Source: Trichosporon coremiiforme
Lineage: Eukaryota > Basidiomycota > Tremellomycetes > Trichosporonales > Trichosporonaceae
Direction of reading: 5' to 3'
Assembly (NCBI GenBank): GCA_039545355.1
Contig: BCJJ01000090.1
Span: 1 to 25,681, forward strand
Length of the DNA: 25,681 nucleotides
Below the pieces are notes generated by a model. It searched no databases and was not told where the DNA came from. It saw nothing but the letters and a program-made list of their open reading frames with translations. Every line of letters begins with the position of its first letter. The first letter of the stretch is position 1. The position numbers and the translations under genes were made by a program. Shown piece by piece: positions 9,428 to 17,969 of this stretch.

Positions 9428-10725
9428 ATGCGGGTTCCCCTCACCTTCCTTGCGGTCGTGAGTACGCTCTCTTTCTCTGCAGCTTCGGCTTCCTGACCCT
9501 GAACAGCTGACAGCAGCCCCCGCTCCTCCTGCTCTACCCACTCAGCATTCTGCTGGGGTACTACCGACTTTTCGCAGCCACGGCCTCTCCGCGCCTGACG
9601 CTCCTGACGCCGCGTGGGGTCGTGAACCCCCTTGAAGTCCAGCCCGTCCTGACCGAGAAGCTGCCCATCTCCTTTGCCGAGGACGCCGTCTACGTCCCGC
9701 AGCACGACGCCGTCATCTTCTCGACCGACACGGGCCGGGCGATCTACAACCCCTTCAGCGGGGAGGGCAACACGACCGCGGCGCCGGGAGGGACGCTGGT
9801 GTGGTACGATGTCGGGTCGAACACGCACCGCACGCTCTCGGTCTCGGACTGGCCCGAGGGTCGCGGGTTCCACCAGCTCGGCCTCAACCTGAAGGGCGAC
9901 CTTTTGGCTGTCGCGAACCTGGCCACTCCGCCGGGGATCGAGATCCTGAAGCTCGAGGGCCACGGCGCGCGCTGGCTCCGCACCCTCGTCAGCAGCGACG
10001 TCAACGTGCCCAACAGCGTCGTCATCCTGAACGAGCACCAGGTGCTGGTCACGAACAGCTACGGCTTCTCGCCGCGCAAGCACCCTCATCTCGCCAAGCT
10101 CGAGACGTTCCTCGGCCTCCCCCTCGGGCGCGTGTACCTGCTCACCGAGGTCAACGGGTCTGTCAAGTCCGAGGCCGTCGGCGAGCGCCTGGCCATGGCG
10201 AACGGCTTGGCGCTCAGCGACGACGGCAAGCTCCTCGCCGCAGTGGGCAGTGTGGGGCAGGAAGTGCAGATCTACGACGTCGACCCGCCCGCGCGCGACT
10301 CCACCACCCCCAAGGCGTTCACGTACCGCGAAACCCTGCCTGTGGGGTACACGATGGACAATGTGCACTTCCTCTCCACGGGGAGCAATTACACTTTCCT
10401 CGCGTGCGGCCACCCCAGCGCGCTCGAGTACTTCAAGACCGCGCAGGCCAAGGGCGAGGGCCAGTTGGCCGGCACGCGCGTCGTCAAGTTCACGGTCGAG
10501 AAGGCGCGCGAACGGGATACCGCCGAACAGGCCCGTGCCGAGGTCAACAGGCTCTTCACCAAGGTCGACAAGAGGGTCCAGGTCGTGCTCGATGATAGGG
10601 GCAGTTACATCGGCACGGGCAGCACGGCGCTTCCCCTCGGCAAGAGTGGCATGCTCGTCATGGGACTCTGGGACCGCGGCGTCGTGCGTGCCCGCGACGT
10701 CGACCTGAGTCCTGTCCAGGTCTAG
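9428..10725 (+). CDS. Paraoxonase/arylesterase-like (PON family) six-bladed beta-propeller with N-terminal membrane anchor
   Basis: Exons 9428-9457 and 9517-10725 give 412 residues. Paraoxonases are calcium-dependent lactonases or esterases. Residues 3-30 form a hydrophobic segment (PLTFLAV then LLLLYPLSILLGYY), so the protein is probably anchored in or sent into the secretory pathway, as PONs are with their retained N-terminal helix. Matches in order to PON: AED at 64-66 (Glu and Asp calcium ligands), GFHQLGL at 127-133, VPNSV at 174-178 (ligand Asn176), the TNSYGF...LETFLGLPLG helix loop at 189-215, MANGLALS at 237-244 (Asn239), MDNVHFLS at 290-297 (Asp291, Asn292), ACGHPSALEYF at 306-316, and a closing strand IGTGSTALPLGKSGMLVMG. 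The length fits the family (about 355 plus extra tail). Two residues expected at PON sites appear changed (see finding). The intron ends in a tandem acceptor, CAGCAG. Confidence 0.8.
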
Positions 10726-10870
10726 CTTTGAGTTGTATGTATCTTCTATGTCTCGTTGCTGGCGTGTAGCGCATAGTGGGCTTCGGCGAGGTGTGGCCGA
10801 GTGGGAGAACGAAGCAATTAGGAGGAATGCGCAGCCGGGCGAGCCGAGGTTACCCCACCCTTTCCACCCT

Positions 10871-11314
10871 CTACGCCAACACTTTCTGCCTAATCTTTGC
10901 CGGGGACACCGACCCTTCCCCCTCGACGTCTCCGCACGCATACTCCCCACTCCCGGGGAGGGGGCGCATCATGCGTCTCCTCGCTCTTCCCAGCTCTCTT
11001 TCCAGCTCCGTAGCTCTCAATGCTCGAGACATTGACACGCTGATCTCCCGCGCGATTCGGAGTGCGTCCAGCTCGGCTTCTATCCGGTCGAGATCCTCGG
11101 TGAGCGTGCTCAGATCCTCGGAAGTGGCGCATTGGGTGATGACTTTCAGGCGTGCTGAGGCTGCGGAGAGGCCGGCGCCTATCCTGCCGAGGTGCGTGCT
11201 CGTGTTGATGGTCAAGAGGGTGGATAGGTCTAGAGCCGGGCTCGTCGGGATCGAGCTACTGCGCATGAATCTCGTGCAGTCGATACCCTGGGGTGTTGGT
11301 GCACAGTCCGACAT
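10871..11314 (-). CDS. Possible small helical/coiled-coil protein, unknown function
   Basis: An open frame of 147 residues on the minus strand, tail to tail with the paraoxonase-like gene (stop codons 145 bases apart). I do not recognise it. Residues 29-62 (LDLSTLLTINTSTHLGRIGA and following) and 66-115 (EDLSTLTEDLDRIEAELDAL, SRALRATELERELGRARRR) form long amphipathic helices with a heptad pattern, which chance open frames seldom show. The N-terminal 28 and C-terminal 30 residues are low in order. The start is the first ATG (G at -3). It could instead be the last exon of a longer minus-strand gene reaching into 11315-12200. No domain assignment is made. Confidence 0.45.
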   Translation of the reverse strand: MSDCAPTPQGIDCTRFMRSSSIPTSPALDLSTLLTINTSTHLGRIGAGLSAASARLKVITQCATSEDLSTLTEDLDRIEAELDALRIAREISVSMSRALRATELERELGRARRRMMRPLPGSGEYACGDVEGEGSVSPAKIRQKVLA

Positions 11315-12686
11315 GTCTGGATAGCTGGGTATGCAGGTCGTCGACTGTGAGGATGATCATCGTGTGCGAATACGCTGTTGGAATCCTCGGTTTATGAACA
11401 AAGAACAGACGAGATTGAGCCGCGGCAGATCATTGACACTACCTCCAGTGACGCACATGATTCATGCTCGTATCGACGACAGGTTGCTGCTTGTCAGACT
11501 CATTCCTTCCATCCTGCCCGCTGTGACGGGCAGTTGACTTCATCGTGATGACCTCAGCGTATGTCGGTGGGCAGTGTTCAGGTTCGTTGGTCCCACATTC
11601 CATGACCAGAAGGATCTCGGGGATGACCTCGGTGGTGACATTGGAGGCAAGACGCTTCCTTGCCGGAAACTGCCCAGATGCCCAGGATCGCCCACAGCGA
11701 TGGGACGCGGCTCGCGTTGAGACATTGCGTCGCTTCAAGGTGTGTGAGTTGGACGCGGTCCATCTTGGTGTTCTGGAGGGTGTAGTCTGCCGAGGAGCTG
11801 GCATGGTCATCCGGCAATGGGTCCCCAGACACCTCGAGGAGTGCGGGCTCTAGCAAGGCGAGGCAAATCCAGGTGGATCCCGAGTGAAGTCCCAACGGAG
11901 GAAGTCAGTGTGTGTGTGAGCATCAATCGAGAAACGAGAATGGATGACAGAGCCGAGGCAAACAGTGGACAGTGTGGACGCCGACGTGACCGATTCCAGG
12001 AAACGCGGACGGCCATCGACGCGCCCAGTTTCCAGGTCTCCCACGGCGTCATCGTGAGCTCTAACGACTTGTCCGATGCCAATACCAAAGGTCGGAGACG
12101 ATGTCTGGCAGATTCAAGGTTTCCCACGGGTATTCGTCTGCGGTCAGGCCTGTCCCAGGCCCCGTCCCTCGACGCGATCACTCGAGTCGTGTGACTGTCC
12201 CGGCCAAGTCTACCGTAGAGACACTAACAAAGCATATGTGCCTCGTCCCAACACCCTGATACGCAGCGAGTCCACCACCAGCTCCGGTGGTTGCATACCC
12301 TGTACGCTCGAGCAGAGAGAAAGCCGACAGACCGGTGAACGACGCGGGGCCGCCGCGCGACTCACCCGTCCCTTCGATCGCCAGTCAGGACAGGTCAGGT
12401 CGCCCACCGCACTCAGCCATGTTTGCGGGGGCCCACCGGCCCAGCTCTTCCGTCACCCCTCTCTGTCCTTCAGATTCGTAACCCTGCCTCTGGTGCTGAC
12501 GATCCGGACACCTTGTCAACACTTATCTCTATCTCTTGCTTGTTCTACTGCATACTCATATCCAAAACAAGCGCCCTCGTCGACCTCACCATCCTTCTCG
12601 CTTAACGCCAGCTGCGACTGTTCCCGCACGAATCACACACACACTCAAGCCAAAAAAGTCCGACCCACGGTTCGGAAATCTGAGCG
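11315..12686. other. 1.4-kb stretch without a resolved gene; coding-like pieces on the minus strand; leader of the carrier gene at the right end
   Basis: Several minus-strand pieces read like protein but in different frames, broken by stops and without a consistent set of splice sites. Examples are EYPWETLNLPDIVSDLWYWH (about 12067-12135), DYTLQNTKMDRVQLTHLEAT (about 11720-11785) and TTEVIPEILLVMECGTNEP (about 11590-11645). They may be a multi-intron gene ending with the exon at 10871-11314, or a decayed gene. Bases from about 12450 to 12686 are C/T-rich and form the leader of the carrier gene. Confidence 0.35.
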
Positions 12687-14123
12687 ATGGCCCGCGACAC
12701 CGACCTCGACGCCGAGGCGGCGCGTCTCTCCAAGCTCAACAACGAAGTGCACCCCGAAGCGGTTCTTGACGCCATGGGCGAGAGCATAGCTCCGGAAAAG
12801 CCGGCGCACTCGCCTTTCGTCGGCTTTGCGGCCGGTCTGCTCTCGGGATGGACGAAGCTCATCGTCGGACATCCTTTCGACACGATCAAGACGAGATGTG
12901 AGTGAAGCTGTGTCGGGGTGTGGGTTGTGAGAAAGAGGTGAGGGGGTGAGGAGGGCCCGAGAAGCGGTGCGGGGCCAGCGAATGCTGGTCGACCCGTGCG
13001 GCGCGTGCTGAGCGGAGCAGAGTGCGGCGTGCGACGTGCGGCGTGCTACGTGCGGCGTGCTACGTGCGGCGTGCTGGGCGGAGCAGCGGATCTGGGTTCA
13101 TGGCAGAGTCAAGCTGACATCAGTGCAATGCGCTCCGAAAGGCTATTACAAGGGCGCCGGCGACTGTTTCCTCTCCACGGTACGCCGCGAAGGTCCGTTG
13201 GCGCTGTACAAGGGCGCCTCCGTGCCCGCCGTGTCCTGGGGAATAACCGACAGTATCCTCATGGGCTCACTGCACAACTACCGCGCGTGTCTGAAAGACT
13301 GGGGAATCCTGACCGAGTGGGCGCCCTCTCCCGACGGGGGGCCAGCTACAGAGAAGAGACTCAGTATCCCCGGTCACGCGCTGGCCGGTCTCATGGCGGG
13401 CTGGACGAATGCCTCGGTCGCCCACCCCACCGAGACTATCAAGTGCAAGCTCCAGCTCCAGCTCGTACAGCCCGAACATGTTCCGAAACAGTACAAGGGC
13501 CCCGTCGACGTTGTGCGGCAGACGATAGCCGCCCAGGGCATTACGGGCATGTGGCGCGGCCTCCCGGCTAGTTTCATGTATCGCTCGTGCTTTGCGGCGA
13601 TGTTTGGAGGTGAGTACGCTCGCCGAGCGAAGCGAGGCGTGTGGAGGGACGGACCGAGAGACGACCGACTGTTCGATCTCTGACCCAGCATTCCCTCCTG
13701 CTTCCCCGCTCAATGTTGAGCTAAGACAGAGGGTACCAGAGCTAACTCCTAGGCTTCGAAATCTTCAACCGCCTCTTCGCCAGTTGGAAGGGCACGTCCT
13801 GGGAACTCTCCCCCGGCCTTGCCAACTTTTTGGCCGGAGGCCTCGCGTCAAACATGTACTGGTTCGCCGCGCTGCCGATGGACAACATCAAGAACCGCAT
13901 CATGGCCGACTCGCCCACGAAGCCCAAGTATCCCTCCGTGCTTGCCGCGTACCGGATCGTGTGGCGGGAGACGTACGACCCCAGCCGCGGGGTGGGGTGG
14001 AATTCTGTTGCGAGACTGAAGAACTTCTACAAGGGATTCGTGCCCGTCGTTCTCCGCGCGTTTCCCACGAATGCGGCCGCGCTCGCCGTCTGGGAGGGCA
14101 CGATGCGCTGGGCCACGAAGTAA
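12687..14123 (+). CDS. Mitochondrial carrier (SLC25) protein, carnitine/acylcarnitine- or ornithine-carrier-like
   Basis: A solute carrier of the mitochondrial inner membrane. Exons 12687-12897, 13124-13609 and 13753-14123 give 355 residues. All three carrier signatures are present, one per repeat: HPFDTIKTR at 62-70, HPTETIKCK at 171-179 and LPMDNIKNR at 273-281, each with the P-x-[DE]-x-x-[KR] core. They are followed by the usual GYYKGAGDCF, QYKGPVDVVRQTI and KYPSVLAAY stretches. The end FYKGFVPVVLRAFPTNAAAL resembles the RAFPxNAA segment of carnitine/acylcarnitine and ornithine carriers, so that subgroup is the best guess; the substrate is not proven. The N-terminal 40 residues are a hydrophilic extension. 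The first intron joins AGA-T to TG-CAA, producing TRLQC as expected, and contains a minisatellite. The start ATG (GCGATGGCC) has G at -3 and +4. Confidence 0.88.
13003..13086 (+). repeat. Minisatellite in carrier intron 1: four 14-bp units between 18-bp direct repeats
   Basis: Units begin at 13022, 13036, 13050 and 13064; the two central ones are identical (GTGCGGCGTGCTAC) and the outer ones differ at one or two bases. The array is flanked by GCGTGCTGAGCGGAGCAG (13003-13020) and GCGTGCTGGGCGGAGCAG (13069-13086), which differ at one base. It accounts for part of the unusual 226-base length of this intron. Confidence 0.85.
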
Positions 14124-14357
14124 GACCGGGCACGAAGATTAGACATCTTGGGCATACACACAGCAGCTAGAGCACATTGTTGTATCATTACATACAGATG
14201 GGATACGATCACAGATCGGGTACAGATGAGATGCGGGCTTGACTATTGGTTTCTGACTCTTTTCCCGCGCACACTTGTCCAGACTTCTTCACACTGCCCC
14301 CCCGTAGCCGGCACAAACGTGAGCTCGCTGCCGCCTCCGGCGCCGGCTCGCGCACAT

Positions 14358-17222
14358 TCACGCACGGAGCAGATTCCGTCCAAGCATGACGCGCACCACG
14401 ACCGCGCCGAAACTAACCCCCACGCCCATCCCAGCCATGAAGAAGAGCACAGGCACGTCGCGCATGGGCGGAATCGCCTCGTCAGGCGACAGGAACGCAT
14501 GCCACCATCCCTTCGGCAGCGGGCGCGAGATGCCCTTCGTGCTCGCCATGGAGCTGGTGGACGACGAGCGGCTGCGCGCCAGGTCCTCGCCCCCTTCCAG
14601 GGGTGGGGTGATTGTCGAGATTACTTCGGGCTCGTCCTCCATCGTCACGAGCCGTGCGAGAGGCGAGGTCTGCACGGCCACAGAGGACGCGAGACCGAGC
14701 TGGTTCGGGACACACGACTGCAGCTCGGTGCGCGCAAACTCGGCTTCCCAATGCTCGCGCTCCCTCTCGTGCAGGACGACTGCGGTCGCGTGCTCCGTGT
14801 CGACCTGCGCGTCGGCCGAAGAGCTTCCCGCCTGTACACCTGCCTCCAGGACCTCTGACTCGGCCTGGACCGCGGTGTCGACTGGCTCAGGGGCGGGGAG
14901 GAACGTCTCCTTCTCGAAACTGAACTCGTCCGCTGTCATTGTCTCGACGCTGGCGACGGGGCGCTTAATGGGCGTATCGGTCGGCGTGTCGACAGGCGTG
15001 ACGGCGGCAAGACGCTGCTCGAGCTCGCGCACGCGGTCCTGCAGCGTGGCGACTTCGCGCTCGAGGCGTTGAGGCGAACCTGGGATGACGAGCGTCACGG
15101 GCGGCACAAAGTCGGGCTCGGGCGTGGCTTCGGTGAACTCGGCGCGGGCGACTTCGATGATCTCCTCCTCAATGGGCTCGGGTTCGGGCTCAGGGGTGAC
15201 TTCCAGGTCGGCGAGTACGGGGATGTCGACAGCGCGGAGTGGTGAGGGGGCAGTCGACGAGGATTCGGCGCGGAGAGGCGAGCCCGGCGTACGGATCGGG
15301 GATGGCACGTCGAGTGGCGGGCCTGGCGTGCGGACCGGTGAGCGCTCGACGGCAGGCGACATGCCGAGGCTGGGGCGCTTGCGGCTCGCACGCCGCCTCG
15401 GAGTCACGGTGACCTTGCGGGACTCGTCGTCGTCAAACGTAGACGGCAGGCGCTTCGTGCTGCTAACACGCTTCGCCTTGCGGAGCGGGAGAGGCGACCT
15501 CGGCGACTCGGCCAGCGGCGAGCCTGCGGCGTGTTCGGGTGAGAACAGGTCGCTGGGCGAGAGTACCGCGGAGAGGTTAGAGATGTGTGTGACGTCTCCG
15601 AGAGGTGACGACGGCGAGAGCGGCGGCACATCATCAGCTGCGGGGTGGAAGAGGAGCTTCGGGCTGATGAGCGGCGACTCGGGGGATGGAGAGCGGACGC
15701 CACCAGACCGCACCTCGAGCTCGTCGTCTGCCTGTCCAGCGCTCTCGAGCGAAAGGCGGGGGCCGAGTAGCTGCTCGATGGGCACTGGGGCGTGCCTCGT
15801 CGGACTCAACTCCCAACGCGAGTCAGATATGTTGCTCCCAACACTGTCGGTGCGCGGACGGGGCTGCCAGGCAAGCTTCTCCGCCGTGCGAGGTGTTGCG
15901 CGCCCGTAGCCCTCAATGCTGTTACCGGTGAGCTGCTGGCGGAGCGCATGCAGGTCATCCTCTGCCTCACTGGCCGACTCGAAGGCGTGCGCCAGCCGAC
16001 GCACCCTCGTCTGCTCCTCGGGCATGTCCTCTGGCAGCGGCAGGGCAGCGTGTCGCTGTGCGCGGCTCGTCCGGCGAAGCTTGCGCGAAACCAGCGACAA
16101 GACAGGGAGGAACGGCGGTCGGCTGCCGCCGATACCCTCGACCCCAGCTAGGAAGCCCGTTCCGTCGATCCGGTGACGAAGAACCCATGTCACGACATCC
16201 TCGACGGCCGGCACGGGAAGTGTCTGTCCGTCTGCACCAGAGCGGAGCGAGTAGCGCAAGTGCTGAGCGAGCTGAGAGGGGTTCCATGCCGCCGGGTTCG
16301 ACGGCAGCTCGGGCTTCTTTGGCGAGTCAACAGGCGACTGCAAACCGCTCAGACTCCGGGACACCTTATGTCCTGGAGTTCGCGGCGAGGGCGGAGGCAG
16401 CGCGCTGATGGAGGCAGAGTGTCGGTGAGCAGGCGTTGTCGGCCGAGGCGATGAGGGCACGCTAGGCGGAGCGAAGCGAGGCGAAGGCGGGACACTCGGC
16501 GACTGAGGCCGAGCCCAGGGAGCTTGCGACATGGTCGGAGACTGGGGAGGGAGCCGTGAAGGTGTCGGCTGCGCAGTAGTGGGAGACTGTGGGGGGAAGC
16601 GCGAGGTGTAAGAGGTTGTGGGCGACGAGGGCTGGTAGCGGGAACTGAGTGTCGGCGAAGGCGGAACTGGCTGCTGTCGTGATGAGTGCAGTTGAGAAAC
16701 GCCTACCGTCGTGTCGACCTCCTGTTTATCGCTGTTCCGACGGTGGGTGACAGGTAACGCGAAAGGGTCTGAGGCGCGCTGGAGCGCCTTCTGGACAGGA
16801 TCGGCTCTCGAAGTGTGCGCCTCCGGCTGTTGCTCAAACATGGAGCGGCGTTCTGAGACGCTGCTTGGGCGTGTCGGGGCTGGAAGGGCTGGAGGGGGCA
16901 TGGCAGAGTCGGCCGACATGCGCTTGTAGTTTGCTGGTTGTGGCCCGGTGGAGGTTGTTGACTTCAGCGCTGTCGTTGTTGAAGCTGACGCCGAGAACAC
17001 AGGCTTGGATGGAGGTGTGGGTTGAGTCGATTGCGCCATGCGCATGTACGGGTGATTTGCGAGCTTGCCAGCACTGGCGGTGTGCGTTGCCGGAAGCGGA
17101 GGAGGAGGCATCAACACGGCACTGTCCGAGATTGCACGCTGGCTGGGGCCAGGCTGACGCAGGTGCTCGGCGAGCCCCGTGTCGGAGCTCGAAGCGGGGA
17201 GAGACCAGGCAGACGCAGGCAT
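14358..17222 (-). CDS. Large disordered protein with SAM-like region, coiled coil and C-terminal membrane anchor
   Basis: A 954-residue protein without introns, convergent with the carrier gene (stop codons 234 bases apart). Residues 1-305 are rich in Pro and Ser with many SPxxP, PPQSPT and SPRP motifs. Residues 312-385 (AAWNPSQLAQHLRYSLRSG, VEDVVTWVLRHRIDGTGFL) are predicted helical and resemble a SAM-type domain; this is tentative. Residues 400-435 add another charged helix. A second Ser/Pro-rich region (500-660) has repeated SPxRTPG motifs typical of proline-directed kinase sites. Residues 716-742 (LEREVATLQDRVRELEQRL) are a coiled coil. Near the end are KGWWHAFLSPDEAIPPMRD and a hydrophobic segment at 922-946 (VPVLFFMAGMGVGVSFGAVV) followed by RVMLGRNLLRA, so it is probably tail-anchored in the ER or mitochondrial outer membrane. 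The start at 17222 is the first ATG of the Ser/Pro-rich part; the frame stays open to 17780, so a longer N-terminus is possible. Function unknown. Confidence 0.7.
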   Translation of the reverse strand: MPASAWSLPASSSDTGLAEHLRQPGPSQRAISDSAVLMPPPPLPATHTASAGKLANHPYMRMAQSTQPTPPSKPVFSASASTTTALKSTTSTGPQPANYKRMSADSAMPPPALPAPTRPSSVSERRSMFEQQPEAHTSRADPVQKALQRASDPFALPVTHRRNSDKQEVDTTVGVSQLHSSRQQPVPPSPTLSSRYQPSSPTTSYTSRFPPQSPTTAQPTPSRLPPQSPTMSQAPWARPQSPSVPPSPRFAPPSVPSSPRPTTPAHRHSASISALPPPSPRTPGHKVSRSLSGLQSPVDSPKKPELPSNPAAWNPSQLAQHLRYSLRSGADGQTLPVPAVEDVVTWVLRHRIDGTGFLAGVEGIGGSRPPFLPVLSLVSRKLRRTSRAQRHAALPLPEDMPEEQTRVRRLAHAFESASEAEDDLHALRQQLTGNSIEGYGRATPRTAEKLAWQPRPRTDSVGSNISDSRWELSPTRHAPVPIEQLLGPRLSLESAGQADDELEVRSGGVRSPSPESPLISPKLLFHPAADDVPPLSPSSPLGDVTHISNLSAVLSPSDLFSPEHAAGSPLAESPRSPLPLRKAKRVSSTKRLPSTFDDDESRKVTVTPRRRASRKRPSLGMSPAVERSPVRTPGPPLDVPSPIRTPGSPLRAESSSTAPSPLRAVDIPVLADLEVTPEPEPEPIEEEIIEVARAEFTEATPEPDFVPPVTLVIPGSPQRLEREVATLQDRVRELEQRLAAVTPVDTPTDTPIKRPVASVETMTADEFSFEKETFLPAPEPVDTAVQAESEVLEAGVQAGSSSADAQVDTEHATAVVLHEREREHWEAEFARTELQSCVPNQLGLASSVAVQTSPLARLVTMEDEPEVISTITPPLEGGEDLARSRSSSTSSMASTKGISRPLPKGWWHAFLSPDEAIPPMRDVPVLFFMAGMGVGVSFGAVVVRVMLGRNLLRA

Positions 17223-17969
17223 GTCCCTTCGGAGTGAGAAGGCACGGCTGGAGTTGGGGTCGGTGTCGGTGTCGTAGCTGAATTGGTTAGATGATGTTGT
17301 TGCGGGTGATGTTCGTGTTGTTGACAAGAGTTGGGGGTGCGAGTGCAGATGTTGAGGGCGAGTCGTAGTGTTTATGGTTGATGAGCGCTGTCCAGGTCCG
17401 ACGCAATGTTTGGTGAGGGAATAAGCTTCGGCTGAGGATGTGTGAAGAGCGAGAACAGGTGACAGGTGTGGATGACGGCGACGACGACGAGGGTGCAATG
17501 TTGGTGGATGTTTTGCCTGACGACGGGCTACGCTGGGCGAAAGGTACCCACCCACCATAGGCACGACACAGGGGCGGAAGAAAACAGTCGCGTCGTTGTA
17601 CGGTGGCCCGTGCCTGGTTTGATTTTTGGTCAGGTCCTCGCACGCCGCTGACTGCAAAACATCCCTTTCAACATTCCTGACACTGCTCATGTTTGGGTCT
17701 TCGCTCGTCTTCTGCTCGTGTGCCCTTCCCACGCTTGCGGTTCCCACACCCAATGCTTTCTCAATGCACATTAGGAACAAAGGTACATGACATCCAGGAC
17801 AGTCCTCGACCCAAACATTCTATCGACGTGTCAGCCATTCCGCTCTCCATACAAGGTCGACACAGTCTAAACACGAGCTAAAATCAAGCGGGGGGTAGGA
17901 AGGCACTATTTACTTGGCCGGTGTGAGAGGAGACCAAAGTTCGACTTCTCGTGTGATGCCCCAGGCAGC
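17223..17969. other. Region between two minus-strand genes; possible upstream exon
   Basis: It holds the 3' end of the PPPDE-Trx-PUL gene and the promoter of the gene starting at 17222. The frame of that gene continues open to 17780. A good-looking acceptor (CTAACCAATTCAG on the minus strand, about 17281-17293) lies 59 bases upstream of the chosen ATG, so an upstream coding or untranslated exon is possible; I could not find its matching donor. Confidence 0.4.

Noticed and set aside
10794..10804. TGGCCGAGTGG, identical to the A box of tRNA-Leu/Ser genes
   Set aside because: No matching B box (GGTTCGAATCC-like) or acceptor-stem pairing is found in the following 100 bases, so a tRNA gene is not supported.
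9340..10950. 536-codon open frame on the minus strand across the paraoxonase-like gene
   Set aside because: It lies entirely antisense to a gene with clear family motifs; strong G/C preference at third codon positions removes stops on the opposite strand. Its protein is a monotonous mix of Arg, Ala, Glu and Val with no domain.
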